Position numbers and translations under genes: made by a program | DNA from: Siphonodentalium dalli | Taxonomy: Eukaryota; Mollusca; Scaphopoda; Gadilida; Siphonodentaliidae | Length of the DNA stretch: 64,000 bases | Direction of reading: 5' to 3' | Assembly: GCA_032622095.1 (NCBI GenBank) | Contig: CP136062.1 | Location: 53,921,849 to 53,985,848, forward strand | Shown here: in pieces, positions 34,723 through 48,589 of the stretch | How the letters are laid out: each line of letters opens with the position of its first letter | How positions within the stretch are numbered: the stretch's first letter is position 1 | The notes under the pieces: generated by a model | Databases searched by the model: none | Told to the model about the DNA's origin: nothing | The model's input: the letters and a program-made list of their open reading frames with translations, nothing else

Positions 34723-34770
34723 TCCGAAATGGGATAGGAATGGGTTATTTATTTAAGGCCTTATCCCAGC

Positions 34771-37700
34771 GCTGATTTATTCAGTATTGTCAGGAATTCC
34801 ATTTAGTTTTTTGTTTATTCAGACTTCTCGGAGAAAGATGATTTCCATTAGTTTGTCTTTTAATTAGATTTTTGATTTGGCCATCACACAATATGTCAAC
34901 CAGATAATTAAATGTTAATCGGTCATATTTTTAGTGACGTCTATTTGTGCGACCATTTTTGTGATAAAATTTTCACAAAATTACTAAACCTTGTGATATA
35001 ATGATATTGCTGGTTTTTGAACCCAAATAGTCAGATTGTGCTGTAAAAATACAAGATTTAACACATAAAACTATTTTCAGTCGCCAGAAAAATGGCATGT
35101 CCTGTCCCGCTCGCCCCTTGGCCAAGGGCAGGGGGTCAGCTGCCCCCCCCCCCCGCTCTGGTATATACGTCATGTTACACGCATGTGGGCCCCTGTGACA
35201 CAGCGTTCCCGATAAACCTACTCCCCGATACGGTGTCCTCATAAAACTACTCTCTCACCTATATGTTGTGCCCCCATATACCTACTCTCCCACACGGTGT
35301 GCCCGATAAACCTCTGATATGGCGTCCCCATAAAACTACACTCTCACACAGGGGCCACATAAACCTGCTCTCCGACACATACTATAATTATGAAAATCCA
35401 TCCATCGTTTGCTCAGCTATAGAGATTGCTAAACACAAAATGCCCTCCCCAAAATCTGGTCGACATCTGTGATGGCCAAATCACAAGTCTAATTAAAAGA
35501 AAAACTTATGGAATTTCTGACAATGCTGAATATAGGTCGCTTGCAGAAATTGTCAACGATTATTTTGATAAATAAGATAATAAATTGAAAATTGAAACAA
35601 CGGTCGCGCTGATTTATTCAGTATTGTCAGGAATTCCATTTAGTTTTTTGTTTATTCAGACTTCTCGGAGAAAGATGATTTCCATTAGTTTTTCTTTTAA
35701 TTAGATTTTTGATTTGGCCATCACACAATATGTCAACCAGATAATTAAATGTTAATCGGTCATATTTTTAGTGACGTCTATTTGTGCGACCATTTTTGTG
35801 ATAAAATTTTCACAAAATTACTAAACCTTGTGATATAATGATATTGCTGGTTTTTGAACCCAAATAGTCAGATTGTGCTGTAAAAATACAAGATTTAATA
35901 CATAAAACTATTTTCAATCGCCAGAAAAATGGCATGTCCTGTCCCGCTCGCCCCTTGGCCAAGGGCAGGGGGTCAGCTGCCCCCCCCCCTGGTATATACG
36001 TCATGTTACACGCATGTGGCCCCCTGTGACACAGCGTTCCCGATAAACCTACTTCCCGATACGGTGTCCTCATAAAACTACTCTCTCACCTATATTTTGG
36101 GCCCCCATATACCTACTCTCCCACACGGTGTGCCCGATAAACCTCTGATATGGCGTCCCCATAAAACTACACTCTCACTCAGGGGCCACATAAACCTGCT
36201 CTCCGACACATACTATAATTATGAAAATCCATCCATCGTTTGCTCAGCTAGAGATTGCTAAACACAAAATCTGGTCGACATCTGTGATGGCCAAATCACA
36301 AGTCTAATTAAAAGAAAAACTTATGGAATTTCTGACAATGCTGAATATAGGTCGCTTGCAGAAATTGTCAACGATTATTTTGATAAATAAGATAATAAAA
36401 TTGAAACAACGGTCGCGCTGATTTATTCAGTATTGTCAGGAATTCCATTTAGTTTTTTGTTTATTCAGACTTCTCGGAGAAAGATGATTTCCATTAGTTT
36501 TTCTTTTAATTAGATTTTTGATTTGGCCATCACACAATATGTCAACCAGATAATTAAATCTTAATCGGTCATATTTTTAGTGACGTCTATTTGTGCGACC
36601 ATTTTTGTGATAAAATTTTCACAAAATTACTAAACCTTGTGATATAATGATATTGCTGGTTTTTGAACCCAATTAGTCAGATTGTGCTGTAAAAATACAA
36701 GATATAACACATAAAACTATTTTCAGTCGCCAGAAAAATGGCATGTCCTGTCCCGCTCGCCCCTTGGCCAAGGGCACGGGGTCAGCTGCCCCCTCCCCCG
36801 CTCTGGTATATACGTCATGTTACACGCATGTGGGCCCCTGTGACACAGCGTTCCCGATAAACCTACTCCCCGATACGGTGTCCTCATAAAACTACTCTCT
36901 CACCTATATTTTGGGCCCCCATATACCTACTCTCCCACACGGTGTGTCCGATAAACCTCTGATATGGCGTCCCCATAAAACTACACTCTCACCCAGGGAC
37001 CACATAAACCTGCTCTCCGACACATACTATAATTATGAAAATCCATCCAACGTTTGCTCAGCTAGAGATTGCTAAACACAAAATCTGGTCGACATCTGTG
37101 ATGGCCAAATCACAAGTCTAATTAAAAGAAAAACTTATGGAATTTCTGACAATGCTGAAAATAGGTTGCTTGCAGAAATTGTCAACGATTATTTTGATAA
37201 ATAAGATAATAAAATTGAAACAACGGTCGCGCTGATTTATTCAGTATTGTCAGGAATTCCATTTAGTTTTTTGTTTATTCAGACTTCACGGAGAAAGATT
37301 ATTTCCATTTGTTTGTCTTTTAATTATATTTTTGATTTGGCCATCACACAATATGTCAACCAGATAATTAAATTTTAATCGGTCATATTTTTAGTGACGT
37401 CTATTTGTGCGACCATTTTTGTGATAAAATTTTCACAAAATTACTAAACCTTGTGATATAATGATATTGCTGGTTTTTGAACCCAAATAGTCAGATTGTG
37501 CTGTAAAAATACAAGATTTAACACATAAAACTATTTTCAGTCGGCAGAAAAATGGCATGTCCTGTCCCGCTCGCCCCATGGCCAAAGGCAGGGGGTCAGC
37601 TGCCCCCCCCCCCGCTCTGGTATATACGTCATGTTACACGCATGTGGCCCCCTGTGACACAGCGTTCCCGATAAACCTACTTCCCGATACGGTGTCCTCA

Positions 37701-40700
37701 TAAAACTACTCTCTCACCTATATTTTGGGCCCCCATATACCTACTCTCCCACACGGTGTGCCCGATAAACCTCTGATATGGCGTCCCCATAAAACTACAC
37801 TCTCACCCAGGGGCCACATAAACCTGCTCTCCGACACATACTATAATTATGAAAATCCATCCATCGTTTGCTCAGCTAGACATTGCTAAACACAAAATCT
37901 GGTCGACATCTGTGATGGCCAAATCACAAGTCTAATTAAAAGAAAAACTTATGGAATTTCTGACAATGCTGAAAATAGGTCGCTTGCAGAAATTGTCAAC
38001 GATTATTTTGATAAATAAGATAATAAAATTGAAACAACGGTCGCGCTGATTTATTCAGTATTGTCAGGAATTCCATTTAGTTTTTTGTTTATTCAGACTT
38101 ATGGGAGAAAGATGATTTCCATTAGTTTTTTCTTTTAATTAGATTTTTGATTTGGCCATCACACAATATGTCAACCAGATAATTAAATGTTAATCGGTCA
38201 TATTTTTAGTGACGTCTATTTGTGCGACCATTTTTGTGATAAATTTTCACAAAATTACTAAACCTTGTGATATAATGATATTGCTGGTTTTTGAACCCAA
38301 ATAGTCAGATTGTGCTGTAAAAATACAAGATATAACACATAAAACTATTTTCAGTCGCCAGAAAAATGGCATGTCCTGTCCCGCTCGCCCCTTGGCCAAG
38401 GGCACGGGGTCAGCTGCCCCCCTCCCCCGCTCTGGTATATACGTCATGTTACACGCATGCGGGCCCCTGTGACACAGCGTTCCCGATAAACCTACTCCCC
38501 GATACGGTGTCCTCATAAAACTACTCTCTCACCTATATTTTGGGCCCCCATATACCTACTCTCCCACACGGTGTGCCCGATAAACCTCTGATATGGCGTC
38601 CCCATAAAACTAGACTCGCACCCAGGGGCCACATAAACCTGCTCTCCGACACATACTATAATTATGAAAATCCATCCATCGTTTGCTCAGCTAGAGATTG
38701 CTAAACACAAAATCTGGTCGACATCTGTGATGGCCAAATCACAAGTCTAATTAAAAGAAAAACTTATGGAATTTCTGACAATGCTGAATATAGGTCGCTT
38801 GCAGAAATTGTCAACGATTATTTTGATAAATAAGATAATAAAATTGAAACAACGGTCGCGCTGATTTATTCAGTATTGTCAGGAATTCCATTTAGTTTTT
38901 TGTTTATTCAGACTTCTCGGAGAAAGATGATTTCCATTAGTTTTTCTTTTAATTAGATTTTTGATTTGGCCATCACACAATATGTCAACCAGATAATTAA
39001 ATGTTAATCGGTCATATTTTTAGTGACGTCTATTTGTGCGACCATTTTTATGATAAAATTTTCACAAAATTACTAAACCTTGTGATATAATGATATTGCT
39101 GGTTTTTGAACCCAAATAGTCAGATTGTGCTGTAAAAATACAAGATTTAACACATAAAACTACTTTCAGTCGCCAGAAAAATGGCATGTCCTGTCCCGCT
39201 CGCCCCTTGGCCAAGGGCAGAGGGTCAGCTGCCCCCCCCCCCCCCGCTCTGGTATATACGTCATGTTACACGCATGTGGGCCCCTGTGACACAGCGTTCC
39301 CGATAAACCTATACCCCCCGATACGGTGTCCTCATAAAACTACTCTCTCACCTATATTTTGGGTCCCCATATACCTACTCTCCCACACGGTGTGTCCGAT
39401 AAACCTCTGATATGGCGTCCCCATAAAACTACACTCTCACTCAGGGGCCACATAAACCTGCTCTCCGACACATATACTATAATTATGAAAGTCCATCCAT
39501 CGTTTGATCAGCTAGAGATTGCTAAACACAAAATCTGGTCGACATCTGTGATGGCCAAATCACAAGTCTAATTAAAAGAAAAACTTATGGAATTTCTGCC
39601 AATGCTGAATATAGGTCGCTTGCAGAAATTGTCAACGATTATTTTGATAAATAAGATAATAAATTGAAAATTGAAACAACGGTCTCGCTGATTTATTCCA
39701 TATTGTCAGGAATTCCATTTAGTTTTTTGTTTATTCAGACTTCTCGGAGAAAGATGATTTCTATTGGTTTTTCTTTTAATTAGATTTTTGATTTGGCCAT
39801 CACACAATATGTCAACCAGATAATTAAATCTTAATCGGTCATATTTTTAGTGAAGTCTATTTGTGCGACCATTTTTGTGATAAAATTTTCACAAAATTAC
39901 TAAACCTTGTGATATAATGATATTGCTGGTTTTTGAACCCAAATAGTCATATTGTGCTGTAAAAATACAAGATTTAACACATAAAACTATTTTCAGTCGC
40001 CAGAAAAATGGCATGTCCTGTCCCGCTCGCCCCTTGGCCAAGGGCAGCTGCCCCCCACTCTGGTATATACGTCATGTTACACGCATGTGGGCCCCTGTGA
40101 CACAGCGTTACCGACAAACCCACTCCCCGATACGGTGTCCTCATAAAACTACTCTCTCACCTATATTTTGGGTCCCCATATACCTACTCTCCCACATGGT
40201 GTGCCCGATAAACCTCTGATATGGCGTCCCCATAAAACTACACTCTCACTCAGGGGCCACATACACCTGCTCTCCGACACATACTATAATTATGAAAATC
40301 GATCCATCCATCGTTTGCTCAGCTGGAGATTGCTAAACACAAAATTCCCTCCCCAAAATCTGGTCGACATCTGTGATGGCCAAATCACAAGTCTAATTAA
40401 AAGAAAAACTTATGGAATTTCTGCCAATGCTGAATATAGGTCGCTTGCAGAAATTGTCAACGATTATTTTGATAAATAAGATAATAAATTGAAAATTGAA
40501 ACAATGGTCGCGCTGATTTATTCCGTATTGTCAGGAATTCCATATAGTTTTTTGTTTATTCAGACTTCTTGGAGAAAGATGATTTCCTTTGGTTTTTCTT
40601 TTAATTAGATTTTTGATTTGGCCATCACACAATATATGTCAACCAGATAATTAAATCTTAATCGGTCATATTTTTTGTGACGTCTATTTGTGCGACCATT

Positions 40701-41590
40701 TGTGTTATAAAATTTTCACAAAATTACTAAACCTTGTGATATAATGATATTGCTGGTTTTTGAACCCAAATAGTCAGATTGTGCTGTAAAAATACAAGAT
40801 TTAACACATAAAACTATTTTCAGTCGCCAGAAAAATGGCATGTCCTGTCCCGCTCGCCCCTTGGCCAAGGGTAGGGGGGTCGGTTGCCCCCCCACCCCCC
40901 CGCTCTGGTATATACGTCATGTTAATCGCATGTGGGCCCATGTGACACAGCGTTTCCGATAAACCTACTCCCCGATACGGTGTCCTCATAAAACTACTGC
41001 CTTACCTATATTTTGGGCCCCCATATACCTACTCTCCCACACGGTGTGCCCGATAAACCTCTGATATGGCGTCCCCATAAAACTACACTCTCACCCAGGG
41101 GCCACATAAACCTGCTCTCCGACACATACTATAATTATGAAAATCCATCCATCGTTTGCTCAGCTAGAGATTGCTAAACACAAAATCTGGTCGACATCTG
41201 TGATGGTCAAATCACAAGTCTAATTAAAAGAAAAACTTATGGAATTTCTGAAAATGCTGAATATAGGTCGCTTGCAGAAATTGTCAACGATTATTTTGAT
41301 AAATAAGATAATAAAATTGAAACAACGGTCGCGCTGATTTATTCAGTATTGTCAGGAATTCCATTTCGTTTTTTGTTTATTCAGACTTCTCGGAGAAAGA
41401 TGATTTCCATTAGTTTGTCTTTTAATTAGATTTTTGATTTGGCCATCACACAACTAGTCAAAAATACAAGATTTAACACATAAAACTATTTTCAGTCACC
41501 AGAAAAATGGCGTGTCCTGTCCCGCTCGCCCCTTGACCAAGGGCAGGGGGTCAGCTGCCCCCCGCTCTGCCCCCATTCTTCCGGCGCCTC
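34771..41590. repeat. About 820-bp satellite: eight full units and a deleted ninth
   Basis: The word GCTGATTTATTC starts units at 34771, 35608, 36417, 37231, 38045, 38860, 39687, 40512 and 41333. The spacings are 837, 809, 814, 814, 815, 827, 825 and 821. Units are very similar. Differences concentrate in a poly-C run and in a small insert CCCTCCCC in some units. Each unit has an AT-rich half, a GC patch with CCTTGGCCAAGGGCAG, an internal minisatellite, and an end segment readable as LIKRKTYGISDNAEYRS and EIVNDYFDK then stop. The ninth unit loses a large internal part after GGCCATCACACAA. Reading frames differ between units because of the poly-C changes, so I do not call a gene. Confidence 0.95.
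35215..35380. repeat. Internal minisatellite of the satellite unit (one example)
   Basis: Within every unit, six 25-30-bp subunits follow the pattern CC-ATAAACCTACTCTCC then ACACGGTGTGC. The example here starts at CCCGATAAACCTACTCCCC. The same subunit, decayed, fills 41590-41890 and appears singly near 18347 and 42055. Confidence 0.75.
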
Positions 41591-41890
41591 AGAACCTACT
41601 GGCCCTCACATGGCCCGATAAACCTGCTAAACACGCTTAACACGACGGACAGCATATATTATATAGACAGAGTGTACAGAGTGTACTAGGCCTATCACAA
41701 TCAGTGATCAGTCCCATAAAACGATTATCTTCTGGCCCATAAACCCTACTCTCATAATCACGTCCCCATATATATAGTTTTCCAGTCCCACAAACCTGCT
41801 CTCTGAAAATCAGGTCCCCATATAAGGAATGTCTCTCTGGCCCATAAACCATATCTTCCCCGAATGTTGTTCCCATAAACCTGTATCTCA
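41590..41890. repeat. Decayed minisatellite of CCCATAAACCTACTCTC type
   Basis: GGCCCATAAACCCTACTCTC, TCCCACAAACCTGCTCTCTG, GCCCATAAACCATATC and TTCCCATAAACCTG recur about every 30 bases. This is the same subunit as inside the 820-bp satellite, outside the regular array. The 84-residue minus-strand frame here is an artefact. Confidence 0.75.
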
Positions 41891-42075
41891 TTCGTGGATA
41901 TGATTCAAGATTATTCTGGTTGCGTGGAGAGAGTTCATATTCTGAAAAGGGCTACCGATAGACAGTGCGTCGGGGCATTACTATTAATTTGGCACGTGCT
42001 TCTAACGCCACTGGAAAGTAGTGTCCCCACATCACTGTTTCAGGACCGGTTGGCACATAAACCACCAAACACTCT

Positions 42076-42078
<3 letters not shown>

Positions 42079-42121
<43 letters not shown>
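42079..42121. repeat. (GA)n microsatellite with shared flank
   Basis: About 43 bases of (GA)n. At 42159-42200, GTGAGATGGTACTGTAAGAT then ACAGATGTG...AACAGAACATGT repeats the left flank of the GA tract at 18074, and CACATAAACC lies just upstream. So the two GA tracts belong to one compound repeat family. Confidence 0.9.
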
Positions 42122-42123
<2 letters not shown>

Positions 42124-42199
42124 GCGTGACTTCCCGACCGACACTGGGAGAGGCATGTGAGATGGTACTGTAAGATACAGATGTGTGGTAACAGAACAT

Positions 42200-43345
42200 G
42201 TCTGAGAACTATAGAGATATATAATATGCAGAGAGCGACATAGCGAGATATAGACGTGGGTGTGTAATCTAGAGAAACGAGAAACGTCACGATTGTGGGT
42301 AGACCGAATGTGAAATAGTTATGGAAGAGAGCATACATAACAGTGAAGGAATATATGTAAGTGTGTGTTTGGAATATGTGAGACAGAGAGAGAACGACGG
42401 AGAAGGAGGACAGACTGAGATATGCAATAAACCATTGGAATGAGCGAACTTATGAAGCAGATACGAGGAGAATTTTGTTTGGCCTATAGAACACTCTTAT
42501 ACCATTGTCAGTTACTCAAGCCACGATCTGTAGCTGGGTGGTGTTATTAATCAGTCATCAATTAGTCTAACACAAATCTGTGCACATAGTCAATCAATGT
42601 CATGAAGTTCGTCCACCCGTATGAGCATGGTAACGGGCGATTCACGTTCACTGGGGATTGAGTTAGCGTGAAGACGACAATTCAGACAATTTCAGCTTAC
42701 GCGAGTGATGGACCAGAATATACATCGGGCGGAGCCACACAATGAACATACACTGTATATAATGGTTACTTGTGACAACGCTATCTTACAGAAACGATAA
42801 CAAAGCTGCACAAGAAAACCATAGTCAGAAATGGTAACGCGCTCAAGATAATATATTATATACCCATGCTTGTAATTATAGAATATAAAATATATTGGTT
42901 TCGCGAATGATCAACTCAGAATTCCGTTAAAATAACAATCACAACCAGCACCTAATTAACGAACCGTCGGCCGTCTTCGACCACAACCATCAGTGGGCTG
43001 CAGAACGAAAAATATGTATAAAAGTTGAAATATAAGACTTACAAATTATCTTTTAAATATCATTTATTGGTAATTGACATAGCTTGTCACAAACTAAAAA
43101 TTAACATTATTGGCATAATAATGTAAAGGACAATAAACGAAATTGAAATTCCCAACTACACCTTTTACCGGACTCGGCCTCCTGGTCGCGCAGTTCGACT
43201 TTTAAACCGGAAAAAAACAATTATCTATAAATAAAATGCCCATGGGACCACGGCTATCAAGAAATTGCCGAACAGTATACACGCGGTGCGCGCGCTAATA
43301 CGGTGAGTTATTACAAAGGCCAATATAATTTTCAACGCATAACAA
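42200..43345. other. Non-coding spacer
   Basis: GA-rich remnants to about 42420, then unique AT-rich DNA. Nothing else is recognised. Confidence 0.4.
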
Positions 43346-43700
43346 TTAAAGGGGTACTGTGTACCGAAATCAGGCCATTTATGGGAACATATCCTATTAT
43401 ACTCAACATAATATATGGAACGAATGAATGAATTTGAGCCATGGATTAGTTAAACATACACTTGTTTTCTCTCTGAACGATGCAAACAACAAGGTAGTTA
43501 TAATTATAGAGAATAAATGGCTGCAATTATAAATTCATTTTCATTATAATTACTATGTTGTTTGCATCGCCCATAAAGCAATTGAGTGTATTTTGCACTC
43601 ATCCATGGCTCAAATTCATTCATTTGTTGCATATATTCTGTTGAGTATAAAAGGGGATGGTCCGATAAATGACGGGATTTAGTATACGGTACACCTTTAA
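43346..43700. mobile_element. 355-bp foldback MITE
   Basis: TAAAGGGGTACTGTGTACC at the left and GGTACACCTTTA at the right are inverted ends. Inner arms also pair: GAATGAATTTGAGCCATGGA with TCCATGGCTCAAATTCATTC, and GATGCAAACAAC with GTTGTTTGCATC. TTAA/TTA letters at both ends could be a target duplication but merge with the termini. No protein is encoded. Confidence 0.8.
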
Positions 43701-45078
43701 GATAATTCTAAAAAAATAGTACTGATGTTTGTATACATTCTGGTAATCGAAATAGCTCGAAAACTATTTGATAAACTAATAAAAATATTTGCGGTATACC
43801 AAGAAAACAGGGATATGACAATGGTCTCACGTACCCCTCTCGCCAAACCAGAAATGGGTTTAAATAGTTTTGATAGTATTTCCAACCAACATATAATCTG
43901 AAATATGTTATTTTTAGACCAAAAGTCAGAATTTGTTCAACTCTTGTTAAAACTGTTGGATTTAATTAACCGTCAGTTGGTCAAATTCCTGACACGTGGG
44001 ATGTCAGGTTCAACACTAGGAGCCGTTAGAAAATATGTGGTTGGATAATTGCTGCCGAAAGAGGAGGGGGAAGATTGAATTTCTCCGGGAATTTGGTCTG
44101 ATTTAAGGGACCTGATACAGGTTAAAATTCAAAGTTCCGGCATACGAGTGAAATAATCACTCTCTATATATTTACCATGCATGTATAATAAATATACGTT
44201 CTTGATATATCAGTTAAATGACCAAATGATATTTGACCCATTTGGTGGCCATATAATTCATTTCCAACAGTTGGAAAGTTTGATGAGCCAGCAATTCGAA
44301 AATGGCATCACAAATGAGAGCGCGTACATGCAATGTGCCGTCGGAGCCGTGTTAAATTGCAAGCTGGATATTTTCATATCATGACTAAATGTAACTTCCG
44401 GACGATTCTGTTGTATATAGTCTGTTCAATTGTTTTAGATGGAAATTAATACCATGTCTGAAATAACACTAGTTTGAACATTTACACCACATATAGGTTG
44501 AAATTGTCAACAATTATTTTGTGGGGAATATACTGTTTTTGGACCAACATCAAAATATTTTTCTACCTTTGATCAAAATTCATATGTTGAAATTTATTTG
44601 ATAGTTTTATTTTTCAACAGGTGTTTTGTGTGAAACGTGTTGTTTTAGACCAAAGGTTGAATAATTATTCTATTGGTTACATTTGTGGACTGAAATACCC
44701 ATCAATTGGGAAAAAAATCATCAACAATCAGAAATCTTGCGCCGTTGGTTGGAAAATTCAAACTCAATGGGTGGTGGGAAAAGAATTTCCAATAATTGAG
44801 AAACCTTGGTTCAAGGGGGGGGGGGGGTGGTGGAAATACCAAAGTGCACACATTACCTAACGGAGACCCTCTAGCCACTTCCCTGTGTCCTACGGTCCCG
44901 TTCCTGTTTAAAACGCATCTATTGCCATGTTCCTGAGTTCCGATCGCGCTTGTATTAGAAGACAAAGGTATACACCGATTATTGTGTTATTTGTGCTTTA
45001 TTGTTATCATATTGCATGTAGTAACCTCTTGTTCGTTCATCTCGAAGTGTGTTAGCTGGTATTATCTTAACAATAACT
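43701..45078. other. Non-coding spacer
   Basis: Phrases like TTTTAGACCAAA.G and GTTGGA...TTAATT recur at 43913 and 44641, and weakly near 17000, suggesting an old dispersed repeat. A G13 run lies at 44815-44827. No gene is supported. Confidence 0.45.
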
Positions 45079-45100
45079 GGGGAATATTTAAATATTCCCC
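45079..45100. repeat. 22-bp perfect palindrome
   Basis: GGGGAATATTT directly joined to AAATATTCCCC, with no loop, extending to about 30 bases with a single mismatch (AACT/GGTT). It could extrude a cruciform or bind a dimeric factor. Nothing nearby shows a function. Confidence 0.75.
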
Positions 45101-48100
45101 GGTTACTCTGTTCAGGTAATCACCAGGTGGTGCTATCAGCGGGGGATAGTCCAGATAATGCGGAAGGGAAAGCAATAGAAACATGCCGGCTGGGGTTTAA
45201 GGTATACTATCCAACTAAAGTAAACAGCCGACCTTGTGCTTATATCTGAAAACTCTCGGAGACAATTGAACAATGTCCCTGGACATCTATGGTATCGATT
45301 GGCACCAAACGGCGATGTTTTCTGCTGGAATCTTATTTAAAATGCAGAAAGAGAGCTGTCATATACCACTCACCACGTGCTTGAATCCAAACAAAGATGT
45401 AAATCTATTGAAATTATCTATATACTATCGGGACAAATAATGAATGGGGAGATCATTAAATGTTCTTAAGACGGAAACTATCAGCTGATAAGAAGGCACG
45501 ATACTGACCACACGACAGACGTATCAATAAAGTTATTTCGAAGAGAATCTCTTTAGCGGAGAATCTGCGACCAGGATTACCGTTGTATACTGTTATTGGA
45601 AGTGTCTTCTGACTGTGATTTATCATTATTCCATTTTGAAGGTAAGAAATATATTGACTAGATATATACCTTTTTTCACTAAATATATCACACCATTCAC
45701 TGATGAGAATATACGTTGGAATAGTATATTATTATTCTGGAGGGGGCGTTCAGACGACAGACAGGCGAAACAAATAATACAAGTGCAGAAGGATCTCTAT
45801 TAATTGTGAGAACATTCTTTTTGATATAATAAGTTATTAAGAGGCAACAATTTCGAACATGAAGTACGCCATCTAGCATAACAAGATTGTTAGGAGAAAA
45901 GCGAACTGTCCTTTGATTCAAACAAATAAATATACAAAGAGAAATTACAGGCACATTATTAATATAAATTACGTTACTTAATATTGCATCCTCTTTCCCC
46001 CATAGCGTTATGGTATTCATACTCATTGTTTTATTTCCTACTAATGATGTATTTTCATATTTGTATTGTTTTTACTGAGATGATCGCTCGTGTGATTATA
46101 TACATGTAACCACTTCCTAAGGGAACTAACTATATACTTTAGAGGGAAGCATAACGTCAAACAACATGAGACAGTCACTCGGTATGAGCGTGATTGTTTC
46201 CAATTCTGCGTCAACATATTCTCGTTTCTTATTGAATTGGTCATGTGACGATCCGAATGACACGTTGATGTGTCATTGGAAAAAGCGTTTACATCTGTGT
46301 CAATTTCACTCATTTCAAGGTGATAAACCACCACCTCGTTAAGCCCACAGACCAAACCCGACCGGTTACGGGAAGATCCCCGAAAAGTAACAGATTTCAT
46401 CGAGAGCTGAGCGGCGTAAATCTGAAGTTTTTATTTACTAAATACTCATCGAAGAGAAAACCCCTTCGGAAATATTACGATACTAAGTTCAACAAACGGA
46501 TATCTTGGCATAAAATGTTCCCAACAAGGAATAGAAATCCTTCCGCGCGTATACTGTTTCTGTATCAGTCTGTCTGTGCTTATATTTCTTGAAAATTCTT
46601 AAAGTAGAATAATATACGATACAAATGTATGACTATGCTAGGAAAACCCATTTTGAACAGAATCGGGTTAATTTGGGTTCGAAAAATGTTATATATGTTT
46701 TGTGTGATGCAGACTTCATATAACCGAAGAAATCCGAATGAAAAGAAAAAAAATAATGCTGTCTATATCTGATGTGTATGCCAATCCGGATAAAAATTGC
46801 AAGATGAAAAAAAGAATTATTTTAGATTAATGAACTTGACAACTCATCATCCTCATTACATTCATTAAAACACCTCCTTAAAACACTCCATTAAAACACT
46901 TTTTAAAACACACTTCCGTAAAAACACTTTAAATAACACCATTATTTAGTCAATATTAATCCTCGATTATTATCAATATCAAAACGCTTCTTCTTAGTGA
47001 ATATTAATTCTTATTATTCCTAGGAACAATCTTGATCTTGATTTATGGTACGTTCATGCACTCATAAGTTTTTATGATATGGAATTGAGATATACCGTTG
47101 TAGAAAACGATATGGTGTCGGAATATGAACGGAAAATACATATAAAATGCATGAGCACCAGAGTTAACTATACGTGAGAAGTAATAACTCCGTAGTTTCA
47201 TATGTAGTGATGCTACCAAAATATGATTGTAAACAGCGTGCATTTATATCACAAGAATCAATCATACATATATTTGAAGGCAAATGTTAGTAGCAGATCT
47301 ATATGATTGTGGAACAACATAAATTTTACTTCTTATGCTCTTATGTTTGGTAAAGATGCATTTTATATGCATGTTTCTGTTCATGCTCTGGCACCATATG
47401 GTATTCTACGACGAAGTGCCTGCAGCACACACCATGTAAAATTACGAGTGGGTAAATGTACCATTAAAGCACGTCCGTCCCATGTGGTTGGGATTATATT
47501 TCAAACAATATCAAATAACCCTTCCAACATATTCTCATAATTGTATATCCAAATGGCAACAGAAAACGTCATTATTTTACATGGATTATAAGTTGTGGCT
47601 CACCTTGTCGGAGTGATTGTCATTTTGTTTATCTCGTTTAATTAGTACCACCAATACAAAGTATTTTTTATTTACAACTGTGCATACTCAGACGTTGTCA
47701 TTTTCAAATACTATCGACATGGTTGGAAATTACATTAAAATTGTGTTTGATTTTTAAATATTTGTATTGGGATCAAAACATGAACAGTTCGCAAAAATAA
47801 AAGACGACAATTTGGTTTTACATACAGATGTATATATATAAATCTAGTGGGTTAGACTAATATTATGAGGACACCTGGTTATCATATACCCACGAAGATA
47901 CAGATGTTTTAAGAAATGTCCAGGTGCTCCTCTGTTCATGGTGCTATACTAGCTAATTATTCTCAGTTTAAAAGAAATGTTGCTATATCGGCTACATGTG
48001 CCCGACACAGAGCAAGATGGTATGTAGTTTGTGTTAGACTATGAGTCTAAAACAAAGAAAGAAATCCTCTCTATCGGGCAGATATACCTTTGTCAGATGC

Positions 48101-48589
48101 CAGTATTGGAGGATCATTTAAAGTCATGTGATACGGACTGTTTTCTTTTATCTCGGAAGAAACTATAGCATATGTACATTTTTTGAACATGCTTTCTATA
48201 TATTTCCATCTCTCTTGACAAACTGTATCTTTTTTTGTGGAAAACATCTTGAATGGGACATACTCAATTGTGCTATAATACATGAGACATTATAACATAC
48301 CGACATCTGACGGTTCAAGGTCCCTCATTTTGCAAGAATATATATATCTCTTAAATAGAGTGATAAATAAACATTTGTGCTTTCTTCTATTGATCTGTTT
48401 TGCTATCACACTACATGAATGCCCTGATTCCCGCCCACATATCAATAAGACACTTGAGAAGATATAATTGCTCATCATCTGTCGATGTTGTGACATTTGA
48501 ACGACAAGAACTCCTTAGAACGAATTACGGATATGACTATATATAACTTTCGTGGATATCGGCAACTGAACATTCTTATCAATGGTAGG
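45101..48589. other. Long non-coding stretch
   Basis: No family-like frame was found on either strand. A small AAAACACT(T/C)-type repeat occurs at 46866-46930. The 119-residue minus frame at 46041-46400 lacks any recognisable motif. Confidence 0.4.

Noticed and set aside
34973-40989. Recurrent 62-103-residue frames, both strands, in the satellite
   Set aside because: The frames change between units with poly-C length and the minus-strand one is lost in several units, so conservation is due to unit identity.
34771-41590. CRISPR-like array
   Set aside because: Units are about 820 bp, tandem and nearly identical throughout with no unique spacers. The host is an animal.
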